In this document: in pieces, positions 56,001 through 64,000 of the stretch
Numbering within the stretch: the stretch's first letter is position 1
Layout: the number at the start of each line of letters is the position of its first letter
Source: Diphasiastrum complanatum
Taxonomy: Eukaryota; Streptophyta; Lycopodiopsida; Lycopodiales; Lycopodiaceae
DNA: 64,000 nucleotides
Assembly (NCBI GenBank): GCA_029204225.1
Contig: CM055097.1
Location: forward strand, 6,529,676-6,593,675
Direction: 5' to 3'
The notes under the pieces: generated by a model
What the model was told of the DNA's origin: nothing
Seen by the model: the letters and a program-made list of their open reading frames with translations, nothing else
Databases searched by the model: none
Position numbers and translations under genes: made by a program

Positions 56001-58424
56001 GAGTCTAGTGAGAGGCTAAATCTATCTAATTATTCAAGCCCTAGAAAGCCATAAAGAGATTGCTTAAGGAGACTACTGCACACACACACACACACACACA
56101 GATCATAAGCTGAATAATGAATGGCAATGTCTCCTACTTATGGTCATAGAGGAATCCTAAATGGATAAGATTGGGGAGACCAATCTCCAGGAAGGATAAT
56201 AGTTCGCTCTACCAAAAGGTCTATGACCCACTAAGTGGGCCCCCCTCATCAGTCATGTGACCAAGATAGCAACTAGACTAATATAATGGGCCATAGGCCA
56301 GTACATGAATAAAAAGGGCCCAACGGCCTGCTTATGCATAACAGTAAAGTAATAAGCATAACAATAAAGTAATAAAGAAGGCCACAGCAAATGTAATGAG
56401 CCGAGTCCATAACTGTTAACCAGATTTAATGAAGTGAGAGTAGCTGCTAGCTCAGCCAATCAAGAAGTAAACCTCTCCTTGGGAAGTAGCAGTTAAAGGT
56501 TGTGTGACATACCATGACTACTTCGAGAATAACGATAACAGATTGCTGCTGATGTGAACCCACCAAGAACTCCTCCCAAAGCCGCTGCTTTAGCAGCCTG
56601 CCTGATCAGCTTCAGCTGTACAACCAACCACATAAACATTCGCAGACTAGAAGAATGGACACACTTTCTGGCAAGTGTTCAGAGCTGAAGTAGAAGGAAT
56701 AAAGCCACTCGTAAACAAAGCTTGTGCCTATACATGTAAGTTACAAGACTAACGAGTTGTTCTAAGCTTAGACGAGGAACTACATTCAGACTTCTATGCG
56801 CAGGGGATTAGAGAATCGGAACATTACAAGAGAATGATACTTACTTTAGTTAAGCTGGCCATGCAAAGGCAAACAAAAACCAGAAAGCTTGGCACATAAA
56901 TAAGCAAGATATTTCTCTATGTCGAATATGAGCAAAAGTCAGCAAACATCACATGAAAGTCTGTTACCAACATCTTGTGGCTCCCTATTCTTACCAGACA
57001 ATTTCATTTGTTTTTTTTTCCAGGTTTGAATGGGTCTATAGTTTCTAAAATTCCAAAAAAATGAGGGGAATTTTGTTTCATTCAGGAAGAAAAAGGTTTA
57101 TGTAAAAATTTGATTCAAATCTTGAATCAATCTGAAGGGGGCTTCAAATTGCAATTCTCGACATTGTGCATTGAATATTAAGTTCAAGCCTTCACCTCCA
57201 TGATAGACACCTCTGCTTCTCTATCATTTCCCTTTAACACATCACTAAGGCTTCCAAAACCTCCTTTGTAACATTTATTTAGTGCCATAATGGTGGTGCT
57301 GCATGGCTCCTGCCACAATTTACCTTCAAGTTTCCATCCCAGTGGAGTACATCTCATCTCCACAATACCTGATGGTAACATAATGAGCCTAATTCATTGA
57401 GAATAAGTTGGTGCGGAGATTTTGGCTTCCATGCAGAGATTTTGGCTTCTGTGCAGCTCTGTGTTTCTGTGTCAGGTCCGTTTTCTGTTACTACAGACTG
57501 CTCCAGTCTGTAATGGGAAGCTTTCAAGTTTCCAAATCCATTTTCTTTTGTTGATTGGAGGTTATACTGCTTGATAGGCATGTCCACATTCTACTGATTC
57601 ATTCCATAACTGTTTCCATCCGGTTATCTAGAAAAATGTTAACTGTCCTAGATACTCCAAGGGAAAAGTTCATAGGATGCTCAGTCATCTGGCAGTATGC
57701 ACTCATTTAAATATGTCAAGGAGATTGGCCAAAACAGGTGATACAATGTCAGTGGCATGAAAAGGGAATTTGGAGCCAAGGAGCATGTCATAGACACGAA
57801 GAAATTTCAATTTTTTGATGGCTTCATGTACCATTTTCTAAGTAAAAAGGAAATCTCCAATGGCCTAGGGCAGATGGTGACAAGAGTAGAAGTTGGAATG
57901 GTATACAGTGTGGCGACAAATTGTGTCCAGGTCTGAAGGTCGGTAAAGGGACGAGAGGGTGAATGGGAAAGAAACTCACGCCAAAAAGAACATGAGGAAG
58001 AGTTCTAAAAAAAGTCAATAAGTCTCTGATTTTCAGAGGCTATGTAGACAGTTTCATTCGACGTAAGAGAGAACGGTAATAGCGTTGGGTTTCTCGAAAC
58101 TGGTGGGAAGAGGACGCATAGGTCCACAGGACATGAATGTGGTACCATTGCCTTTCTTTGTCATATAAAGAATAAGACAGGAGTCTATGGTATGAATTTC
58201 TCTTGTGATGTCTGGAGGGGAAAGCAAGGCAGGCTTTTGCATGGAAAGCTTGAGTAAGAAAAGCAAGGCAGGCTTTCATGGCGTGTCCAGGGGGCGTCAA
58301 GCGGCATGTGGAGTGAGTGCAATGATTCTCAGAAGCAAAATATGTGGAGCCAAAAGTATGGTATGAATATAGCTGCAGCGGAACGCGTTTTTTACTTTGA
58401 TATATATAATATAATATCTGTGTG

Positions 58425-58461
<37 letters not shown>

Positions 58462-60721
58462 ATGCTTTATTAAAGTCTATGAGAGAGAGAGATGCTTCCC
58501 GCTTTGTTTGACAGGTTTGATTCCAAAAAAAATTCTTGACTTTTTGGTACTAAATGTTGCATGTAGAATTGTCCTATTGATAATTTTGCTCTCCATGTAT
58601 GAGCATCAGATTGACTTCTGATCAGTAGAAAGGTAGCTTTTCTTTAGAACTTTAGCAGAGCTTTGCAAATGTCTTTGATCAATCAAATCTTACCCTCAAC
58701 CGAGTCCTTTTCATCAAATCCCCACTTGTGAAGCCAATCTATTCCAGCTTTGCACCATAATTTTTCCTTTGTAGCCATCACAGCTCTGCGGGGGAATGTG
58801 TCTTTATTCAGCTTCTTGGCTTGGCCTTCTTGAAGAATCTTGATAAAGCCTAAAAATGGCAAAAGGCTATGATAGGAGGGAGAGTGCCATGGATCAACCA
58901 AAAGTTTAATAGTGTAACTCAATATCAAAACTCCAAGTCTCGTGAATCAGTGAATCAAAGCATCATGAATGAGTGAATCAGCAATACCTAGGTATTATCG
59001 AGGATCTGTAGGCTCCTACAGTACGTTAAAAATTTTGCCAAATTTACCATGAAATCCCCCATCAAAGAGCTGTTTCTTGACACCCATATCAAAAAAAAAA
59101 AAAAAACCGTTCAGGGGTCACGTTCCGGGCATAGAATTAATGAACCATGGGCGGTTCACCACGGTTCTGAGAACCATACGGTTCTCAAATTCTTTTGGCC
59201 AGAACCATGGTGAACCGTGTTGTATTAATTTTTTATTTATTTTTAGTTCATTTTTTTATGAAACATTCATTAATTAATTATTTACTTATTTATGATGAAC
59301 CGTACCACGGTTTCACCCCACGGTTCTGAGAACCGTGGGTACTATGGTTCTGGGTCAAAATCCCATAACATGTTGTAGGACGCGTTCCGGAACGCCCATT
59401 GCAACTCTGATAAAGAACAAAATATGAACATAATAAACTTATTCTTGGAATTTGGGGGTTCCAGGTTGCATTTTTCGCGTGTTGCGGAACGCCCATTGCA
59501 ACTCTGATATAGAACAAAATAAGAACATACTAAACTTATTTTTGGAATTTGGGGTTGCATTTTTAGCTGAACTAAAATCGTAATTAGCTATGGAACTAAA
59601 CTCGTTTTCAGATACAGAACAGATCAGAATATTTTCATTTATGGAACAAATCGGATCATTTTTAGCTATGAAGTTGGCACAACAGGATTAAAAGTTCTTC
59701 CACGGGAACAATCGATGTGGCACAATTTTAACGTTAGACATTGACGCAAGTGACCTATACAATAGCAAAAACTGGTTGCATCATCAATATTTAGAGGATT
59801 AGAAATTATTTATTAAACAGGTTGCTTGATCTATCCTTCACGATCTACAGTCTATTGGTGGTATTCTTTTAAAAAACAAAAACATGTCTAGCAAATTTTA
59901 AATAAATCTAAAATACGTACAGAACAACATTCTGTCCGTGCTCATTCTGTAAATTACGGAACTACGATAGAAACCACCCTACCATGCTACCTTTATTTCC
60001 AATATGACCGATCTACCTCCGAATGATGTAATTATAATTGTAGAAGTGGCCCTCAAAATTTTTAAGCTAAAACAAAAGTCTATGTCACAAAATTTATTTG
60101 CCCAATGAACCACAAAAAAATCTTGATCAAAATTTTGCATGCCCATAGAGATATTTTATTGTGGGAATAAATTTTGACTAAAGAATGATGTGTGAAAAAG
60201 TTCACAACACGTCTTAGGATTGTTTTGGGTGACTGTAGGTCAAACTTCCGTGCAACCTTTACATAAGGGAATGCTCTCTTTATTGATATTTGTGAGCTCT
60301 TCATAAAGATGAAACTGATGCAAAATCACATAGCAGATATCTACATATCTAATATGTGAAACCTTACAGACACAACCTTCAACATCAGAAATCATTTGCA
60401 ATACATGAAAATGAAGAAGATAGTTCTTTGATTATTCGAATGCCCAAACAACATTCTTTTCGACGGATTGTAGAAACAGTATCCGAACAATATTGTTCAA
60501 AAAGAGGAAAAGTAAGAGCAAACCTGGTGGCCATACTCAGGGTCGGTGTTGATGAACTCCTGAACATCCTTCTCGGTCCAGGGGGGAAGCGGCTTGTCCC
60601 TGTTTTGGGAAATGCTGCCGAGCTTGTACACTATAGCGAACCTCTCACGCCAGGCCTCCTTATCCACAGCCCACCACGGCTTGTACCCCCCTGAGCCCTC
60701 CTGCTGATCCGAATTGCTCAT
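49930..60721 (-). CDS. SDH6: SDH6-like mitochondrial complex II subunit, three exons with large introns
   Basis: Joining 60524-60721, 56513-56615 and 49930-50081 gives 150 residues with correct phases (0 and 1) and GT-AG junctions at both introns. The protein opens MSNSDQQEGSGG, has KEAWRERFAIVYKL, NRDKPLPPWTEKDVQEFI, then two glycine/alanine-rich membrane-type helices (about 74-92 and 102-117) around YRYSRSSHG, and ends FLQWWQKKSEG. These blocks resemble what I recall of the small plant-specific complex II (succinate dehydrogenase) subunit 6, a membrane-arm protein of the inner mitochondrial membrane; the name rests on memory, not a search. An in-frame upstream ATG (60835) would add 38 residues including eight leucines encoded by a GAG repeat; I prefer 60721. 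Confidence 0.62.
51621..52142 (+). mobile_element. Ty3-type LTR inside SDH6-like intron 2
   Basis: TGTTA...TAACA ends, 522 bp, TATA-like CTATGTATATAGAGG at 51839-51853, and a PBS two bases past the right end. This is a 5' LTR whose internal region is not recognisable beyond the leader. It sits opposite in orientation to the host gene. Confidence 0.65.
52145..52157 (+). promoter_or_regulatory. Primer binding site next to intronic LTR
   Basis: TGGTATTAGAGCC, one base different from the initiator tRNA-Met complement TGGTATCAGAGCC. Confidence 0.65.
52158..53909. other. Intron 2 sequence, no gene recognised
   Basis: Two minus-strand frames (52530-52850 and 52920-53237) encode hydrophobic strings without family motifs or flanking splice logic. 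A near-repeat CTTCCACTCCT...GAGCCGTTT occurs twice within 53280-53360. Possibly decayed internal sequence of the LTR element. Confidence 0.4.
53910..53919. repeat. Target site duplication (left) of MULE-like element
   Basis: GTTTCGAACC, identical to 54768-54777. Confidence 0.85.
53920..54767. mobile_element. MULE-like non-autonomous foldback element in intron 2
   Basis: 848 bp with terminal inverted ATAGTTGCAGC...GCTGCAACTAT and a perfect 10-bp target duplication. The first and last 80 bp are clusters of the palindrome-like GAATCGCGATTC. T-rich tracts then flank a GC-rich core (54180-54330) of repeated GGGGGCTACCGCCCCCCGAA-type units. Duplications of 9-11 bp are the Mutator-superfamily signature. 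No transposase is encoded. Confidence 0.78.
54768..54777. repeat. Target site duplication (right) of MULE-like element
   Basis: GTTTCGAACC, identical to 53910-53919. Confidence 0.85.
54778..56512. other. Remaining intron 2 sequence
   Basis: AT-rich, with a short direct repeat ACAACATACAATAGCAA (55507 and 55527) and a CA microsatellite (56079-56100). No gene seen. Confidence 0.5.
56079..56100. repeat. (CA)11 microsatellite
   Basis: Perfect CA repeat in intron 2. Confidence 0.9.
56513..56615 (-). CDS. SDH6: SDH6-like exon 2
   Basis: 103 bp between acceptor TTGTACAG and donor CATG|GTATGT. Encodes LKLIRQAAKAAALGG, VLGGFTSAAICYRYSRSSH and the first base of a Gly codon. Confidence 0.75.
58419..58462. 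repeat. (TG)n(GA)n compound microsatellite
   Basis: About ten TG units followed directly by eleven GA units; GA recurs at 58481-58490. Confidence 0.9.
59104..59570. repeat. Palindromic and tandem repeat zone in intron 1
   Basis: CCACGGTTCTGAGAACC occurs at 59159-59175 and 59318-59334, each containing the perfect palindrome GGTTCTGAGAACC. It is followed by a 96-bp tandem duplication starting CGGAACGCCCATTGCAAC (59389 and 59485). Probably a degraded inverted-repeat DNA element. Confidence 0.6.
60524..60721 (-). CDS. SDH6: SDH6-like exon 1
   Basis: 66 codons from ATG to donor CCACCAG|GTTTGC. Hydrophilic N-terminal domain with WWAVDKEAWRERF and RDKPLPPW. The 5' leader holds a GGA repeat at 60793-60816. 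Confidence 0.78.
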
Positions 60722-60993
60722 TTTAGGGTTAGCATATGACGCTGTTCTCTTGCCTGCTGCTGCAATAACAAAAGCAGAATCGCTGCGCAGAGGAGGGAGG
60801 AGGAGGAGGAGGAGGAGGAGGGAGGATCGATTCAAAGCGAATGCAGAATAACAAGGAGGAGATCACAAATGGAGAAGAAGGAAAAGCAGAGATCTGGTGG
60901 CAAGCCACAAGAGCCTGCCTTACTAGATTAGAGCCTATTAGAAAACTCTTTTGTATTTTATTTTTGGGTTTTGTGTCCAATGATTTATGTATT

Positions 60994-61096
60994 ATGGAAG
61001 GAGCCGGGCAGAAGCCATTTTGCCCAGTAAGGATTTCCAAAAAAAATTGGGCGAGCCCTTCCCCGGGCAAAATGGCTTTTGCCCGGCTCCTTCCAT
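60994..61096. repeat. 32-bp-arm hairpin upstream of the SDH6-like gene
   Basis: 60994-61025 and 61065-61096 are reverse complements at 31 of 32 positions (ATGGAAGGAGCCGGGC... and its partner), separated by 39 bp. The arms begin about 270 bp upstream of the predicted start codon. Confidence 0.9.
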
Positions 61097-61098
61097 TG

Positions 61099-61330
61099 CG
61101 TAATGGATACCTGAAATTTTTTCAGAAGCACATTACGAAGCATAATAGGCAGGTTTGACTTTGACTGACCAACACAAATGTGCCACGTGGCAGCTGTACG
61201 AAATCCGTACGGACGAGCACAGACAGGCAAAAAAAAAAAAGCAGAATCTGCCTTTGAAAAAAATGCATGCATTTTCTGCTTTTTAATTTATTTGAAAATG
61301 GGCATAATATGCCACAGGTATCCATTACGT
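61099..61330. mobile_element. Candidate MITE with 15-bp terminal inverted repeats
   Basis: CGTAATGGATACCTG (61099-61113) and its exact reverse complement (61316-61330) bound 232 bp of non-coding DNA. No clear target duplication. It directly follows the hairpin, so both may be parts of one nested element. Confidence 0.4.
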
Positions 61331-62222
61331 TGCATATAAATAATACGTTGGTCTCTCCTCTAGCTCTTGGGTTGTATGAATTCTTCCCAACATGGTCTAG
61401 TTGGATTTTGTACTATGCTCTTGTTGTTGTTTTTGTTGTTGGAGTCTATGTTAATTCATGAGTGTTGTGAGATCTCATGCATGATTGTTAAAAGAGAGCA
61501 TGTCACTGTTGAACTTTCTCAATATTATTTTTTATATATTGTTTGTGAGGTTTTCAAAAAATAGTTTGAGTTATTTAAAGATGGTCTATGTTGGTGTTTG
61601 ACTTTTGTTGCCTACAACTGTATCTTGTTAGAAATAGGTGAGTAATGGAATAGCGAAAACTTCCTACTTCCGATGCATGACTAAGCTTATCAATATTGAA
61701 CAAAACAATAGTGATGGAAATCACGTTCAATCTTTAGTAACTAACCTTGAAATCACTAGAAACTAAGTGATTACGTAGCCAAACATAAAGCATTGAATTC
61801 TCAGACAATTTCTATCAGTTACAAAAACATTACAAAGATGCATACATTCTGACACATACTTAACGCAATAAGAAGTTTGATTGATTCAGTAAAAAAACAA
61901 ATCAGATGCAAATGAGCGCAAGTAATAGCGGATCGAAACCGCGCACTCTAAGCTATCTCTGAGTAACCGAGAATAAGTCTGAAATAAGCAACTCTACTAA
62001 TAAGCAGTAGCGCAATAGCAACTCTAAAATAAACTCTAAAGACTGAGCTAGAATGCTCAAGAGAGTTCAAGCTTGAAAGCTTAATAGAGAGCTAGCTACA
62101 ATACTTTCTGGTCGTGAACGATTTGCTTGATAAGATCGCAGGAAGCGTCGTGTAATAACACTCAACTCCACAATTCACAACACGATAATGAGATGTATGA
62201 ACAGCTGATTTATACTAAGTAT
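61331..62222. other. No gene seen
   Basis: AT-rich DNA. 61970-62220 has short imperfect repeats of GCAACTCTA and TATA-like sequence near 62210, as in LTR DNA. Confidence 0.35.
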
Positions 62223-62798
62223 TTAGGTTGTCAAATGCGATTGCCAGTTGGCTGGAGTCCGCTGGCATTCATCCAGTTCCTTCTTAGAAATTAATTGTTG
62301 ATAAGCGGCGTAATCGCCATAAACAATTTGTCTGCATGAATGAGCGAAACTGTCACTCTGCAAAAATGAATGTAAACTGCCATCAGGGAAAAGCGAAAAT
62401 GTCGAAGTGAGAGAAAATGCCGAAGGACGAAAAATGCGAAGGTCTTTACTAAAAAAAATCATTTCCTTAATTTTAGGGCACTTTGAAAAATGTGAAAAAC
62501 ACGACACTGCATTTTTTACTCGAAATTCTTGATAGGCGAAAAAGACGAAAAAGGCGACACTATTGTCAAACTCCGTGTATTTCTGCAAACTGTGTAAAAA
62601 CACTTGTAATTCTGCAGACTGTGTAAAACACGGGAAAATCCGCAGAATTGGATAAACAGTTGGATGAAGATTAAAAACGATTAGTCGATTAGTAGGAAGG
62701 AGAATAATCCAACATATCTGGATGTGGGACTTGACTTTCATCATCACTTTGCTCATCTGACTGACCTTTTTCGTGGCTGGACTGATATGGCTCCAACA
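62223..62798. other. Possible LTR or leader of a Ty3 remnant
   Basis: Contains several GCGAAAA / GAAAATG(C)CGAAGG words (62385-62445, 62537) similar to those in the LTR at 955-1570. The long minus-strand frame here has no domain match. Confidence 0.35.
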
Positions 62799-63130
62799 CT
62801 AAATTAGTGGTCGAGAATCCCTCGTCATGAATGCATGCAGGTTTGAGTTGGCTAGATGAATCAATGGTGACAGTACTGTCTCGATTTTCAAAGGTGACTC
62901 AGCCTTTGCTCCAGTCATGAACAACTCGTGCATTGGTGAGCCATGGGCGACCAAGTAGTAACTCATAGGAATAGGCATTACTGGGAGATTCAAGCAGCTT
63001 CTTCTCGTAGTGGTCTTGATAAATCTTGGTATTGGCCTTGTGGGCTTCATACCTTTGGATCCAGCCATCAGGTAGTTGGATTGAAACGGTGCATATCCCC
63101 TTGATCTTGCACACATCACCACTTGCTTGT
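62799..63130 (-). pseudogene. Ty3/Gypsy aspartic-protease-region fragment
   Basis: The minus strand reads CTVSIQLPDGWIQRY and SYELLLGRPWLTNARVVHDWSKG, the conserved LLGRPWL...HDW segment at the end of retroviral-type protease domains in plant Ty3 elements. The catalytic DSG part is not readable. Confidence 0.55.
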
Positions 63131-63600
63131 TAAACGGATGCTCATCTGCTTTGTCGTTGTCACTTTGCTCATTAGACTCATCGTTGGGATCATCTTCATC
63201 TTCAGAAGTTTCCTCCCTTTCATGCACATGTGGTTGTCGATCCACTGATTTTAATAGGCGTTTGAAGAAAATACACATATTTGTCCAAACATTTTATGTA
63301 CCCAAATTTTGTCGTCCGAACCAATGCCAAGAATTATTGATTGAATTGTTTTACAGATCCAATTTGCTTGAGTGATTTGCAGTAGAATCTTGTAAAACTA
63401 TCAATGCAAGCAATTTTGAATTTACTATGAAGCTTTGTGATTGGATGTGTTTGAGTATCCCACCATGCTCGAACTTGTCCTTGAAAGCACAAGCGAAATA
63501 GATTTTATCATCTTCAGAATAATGCCGATGACAAAAATAAGCTTCTAATTTAGTCAACCAATCATTAATGCTGATTGAACTTAGTTGTCGTCAAATGCAA
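63131..63600 (-). pseudogene. Ty3/Gypsy gag fragment
   Basis: MTKLEAYFCHRHYSEDDKIYFACAFK at 63480-63557 fits the core of the retrotransposon gag domain, and the acidic stretch EETSEDEDDPNDE (63160-63220) fits the linker before protease. The two are out of frame. Same strand as the protease fragment, so one decayed element. Confidence 0.5.
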
Positions 63601-64000
63601 GGCTGTAACATACAATTTCAGATTATATTTCATCAATATATGGAAGTTGAATATTTTCTCTATAACTATAATTCATCATTGATGACTAATGAAGACTTGT
63701 GGACTATGAATTCACCGACGAAAATTTATTCAGAATGGTATTTTATAAGCTGGTAAAATGCTCTTCTCCACCCACTTAAAACTCAGAGTTCTATGATGAG
63801 TGAAATTGCAAATAGCAAAAATTTGTAGGTGATGTGAAACTGAGCACTTTTGCTTTTTACCGCATATAATTCCGAGCTTAAACGAAAAGATATGAAGATT
63901 TGAAAATAACTAATGAAAATACGTAAAGATTGACTCAAGAAAAGGGGTCTTGAAAAAATAAATGGAAAAAATAATCATTAAAATTTTAATTCTCAGGCTC
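63601..64000. other. No gene seen
   Basis: AT-rich sequence without coding or structural signals. Confidence 0.4.

Larger units (their letters stand above)
56616..60523. other. SDH6-like intron 1
   Basis: 3.9 kb. It holds a 20-bp tandem duplication (GAGATTTTGGCTTC..., 57417-57456), a TG/GA microsatellite (58419-58462) and a palindromic repeat zone (59100-59570). Minus-strand frames at 57184-57587 and 58683-58928 lack recognisable domains; they could be old captured exon sequence but nothing supports a gene. Confidence 0.5.

Noticed and set aside
57184-58928. Extra exons of a host gene in intron 1
   Set aside because: Frames are short, lack recognisable domains, and adding them would disrupt the clean exon 1-exon 2 phase.
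62223-62756. 177-codon minus-strand frame as a gene
   Set aside because: No domain, low-complexity composition, and LTR-like repeated words within it.

Overview
This window looks like nuclear DNA from a land plant with a large, repeat-rich genome. The evidence is a plant-type FAF-domain gene, a three-exon gene that resembles plant mitochondrial complex II subunit 6, introns of 3.9 and 6.4 kb, dense nested Ty1/Copia and Ty3/Gypsy LTR retrotransposons, and very long CT/GA microsatellites. A gymnosperm or fern-like genome would fit, but the lineage cannot be fixed from the sequence alone. No prokaryotic operons, rRNA or CRISPR arrays are visible.

Layout. 0-2.3 kb: tail of a plus-strand Copia element (RNase H, polypurine tract, start of the 3' LTR). 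2.3-8.1 kb: decayed minus-strand Ty3/Gypsy element (Ty3 copy 1) with pol pieces plus an extra reading frame downstream of integrase, which is itself split by a plus-strand gag fragment. 8.8-11.3 kb: truncated minus-strand Copia element with PBS and LTR edge. 11.3-14.7 kb: AT-rich intergenic DNA. 14.7-15.8 kb: intact intronless FAF-domain gene (minus) with TATA box and CT tract. 17.5-30.6 kb: nested cluster. A minus-strand Copia fragment is split by a 1-kb inverted-repeat element; next to it lies a second Copia whose putative 3' LTR is split by a complete 6.18-kb Copia (737-bp LTRs, perfect 5-bp target duplication). 32.5-37.8 kb: Ty3 copy 2 of the same family, with a 766-bp 3' LTR, polypurine tract, extra ORF, integrase, RT and gag start. 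38.5-39.5 kb: a third copy of the extra ORF without pol. 39.6-46.0 kb: Copia sequences, including a chimeric plus-strand element with a 617-bp 3' LTR. 46-49.6 kb: intergenic, with an 84-unit TC repeat and a tRNA-like SINE promoter. 49.9-60.7 kb: the SDH6-like gene (minus), whose introns carry a chromovirus-like LTR with PBS, a MULE-like foldback element with a 10-bp target duplication, and palindromic repeats. 60.9-61.3 kb: a strong hairpin upstream of that gene. 62.2-63.6 kb: Ty3/Gypsy gag-protease remnants.

Only two host genes are supported. Everything else recognisable is mobile-element sequence, mostly broken. The most unusual thread is the extra reading frame downstream of integrase in the Ty3/Gypsy family, conserved in three separate copies and not resembling any domain I recognise.
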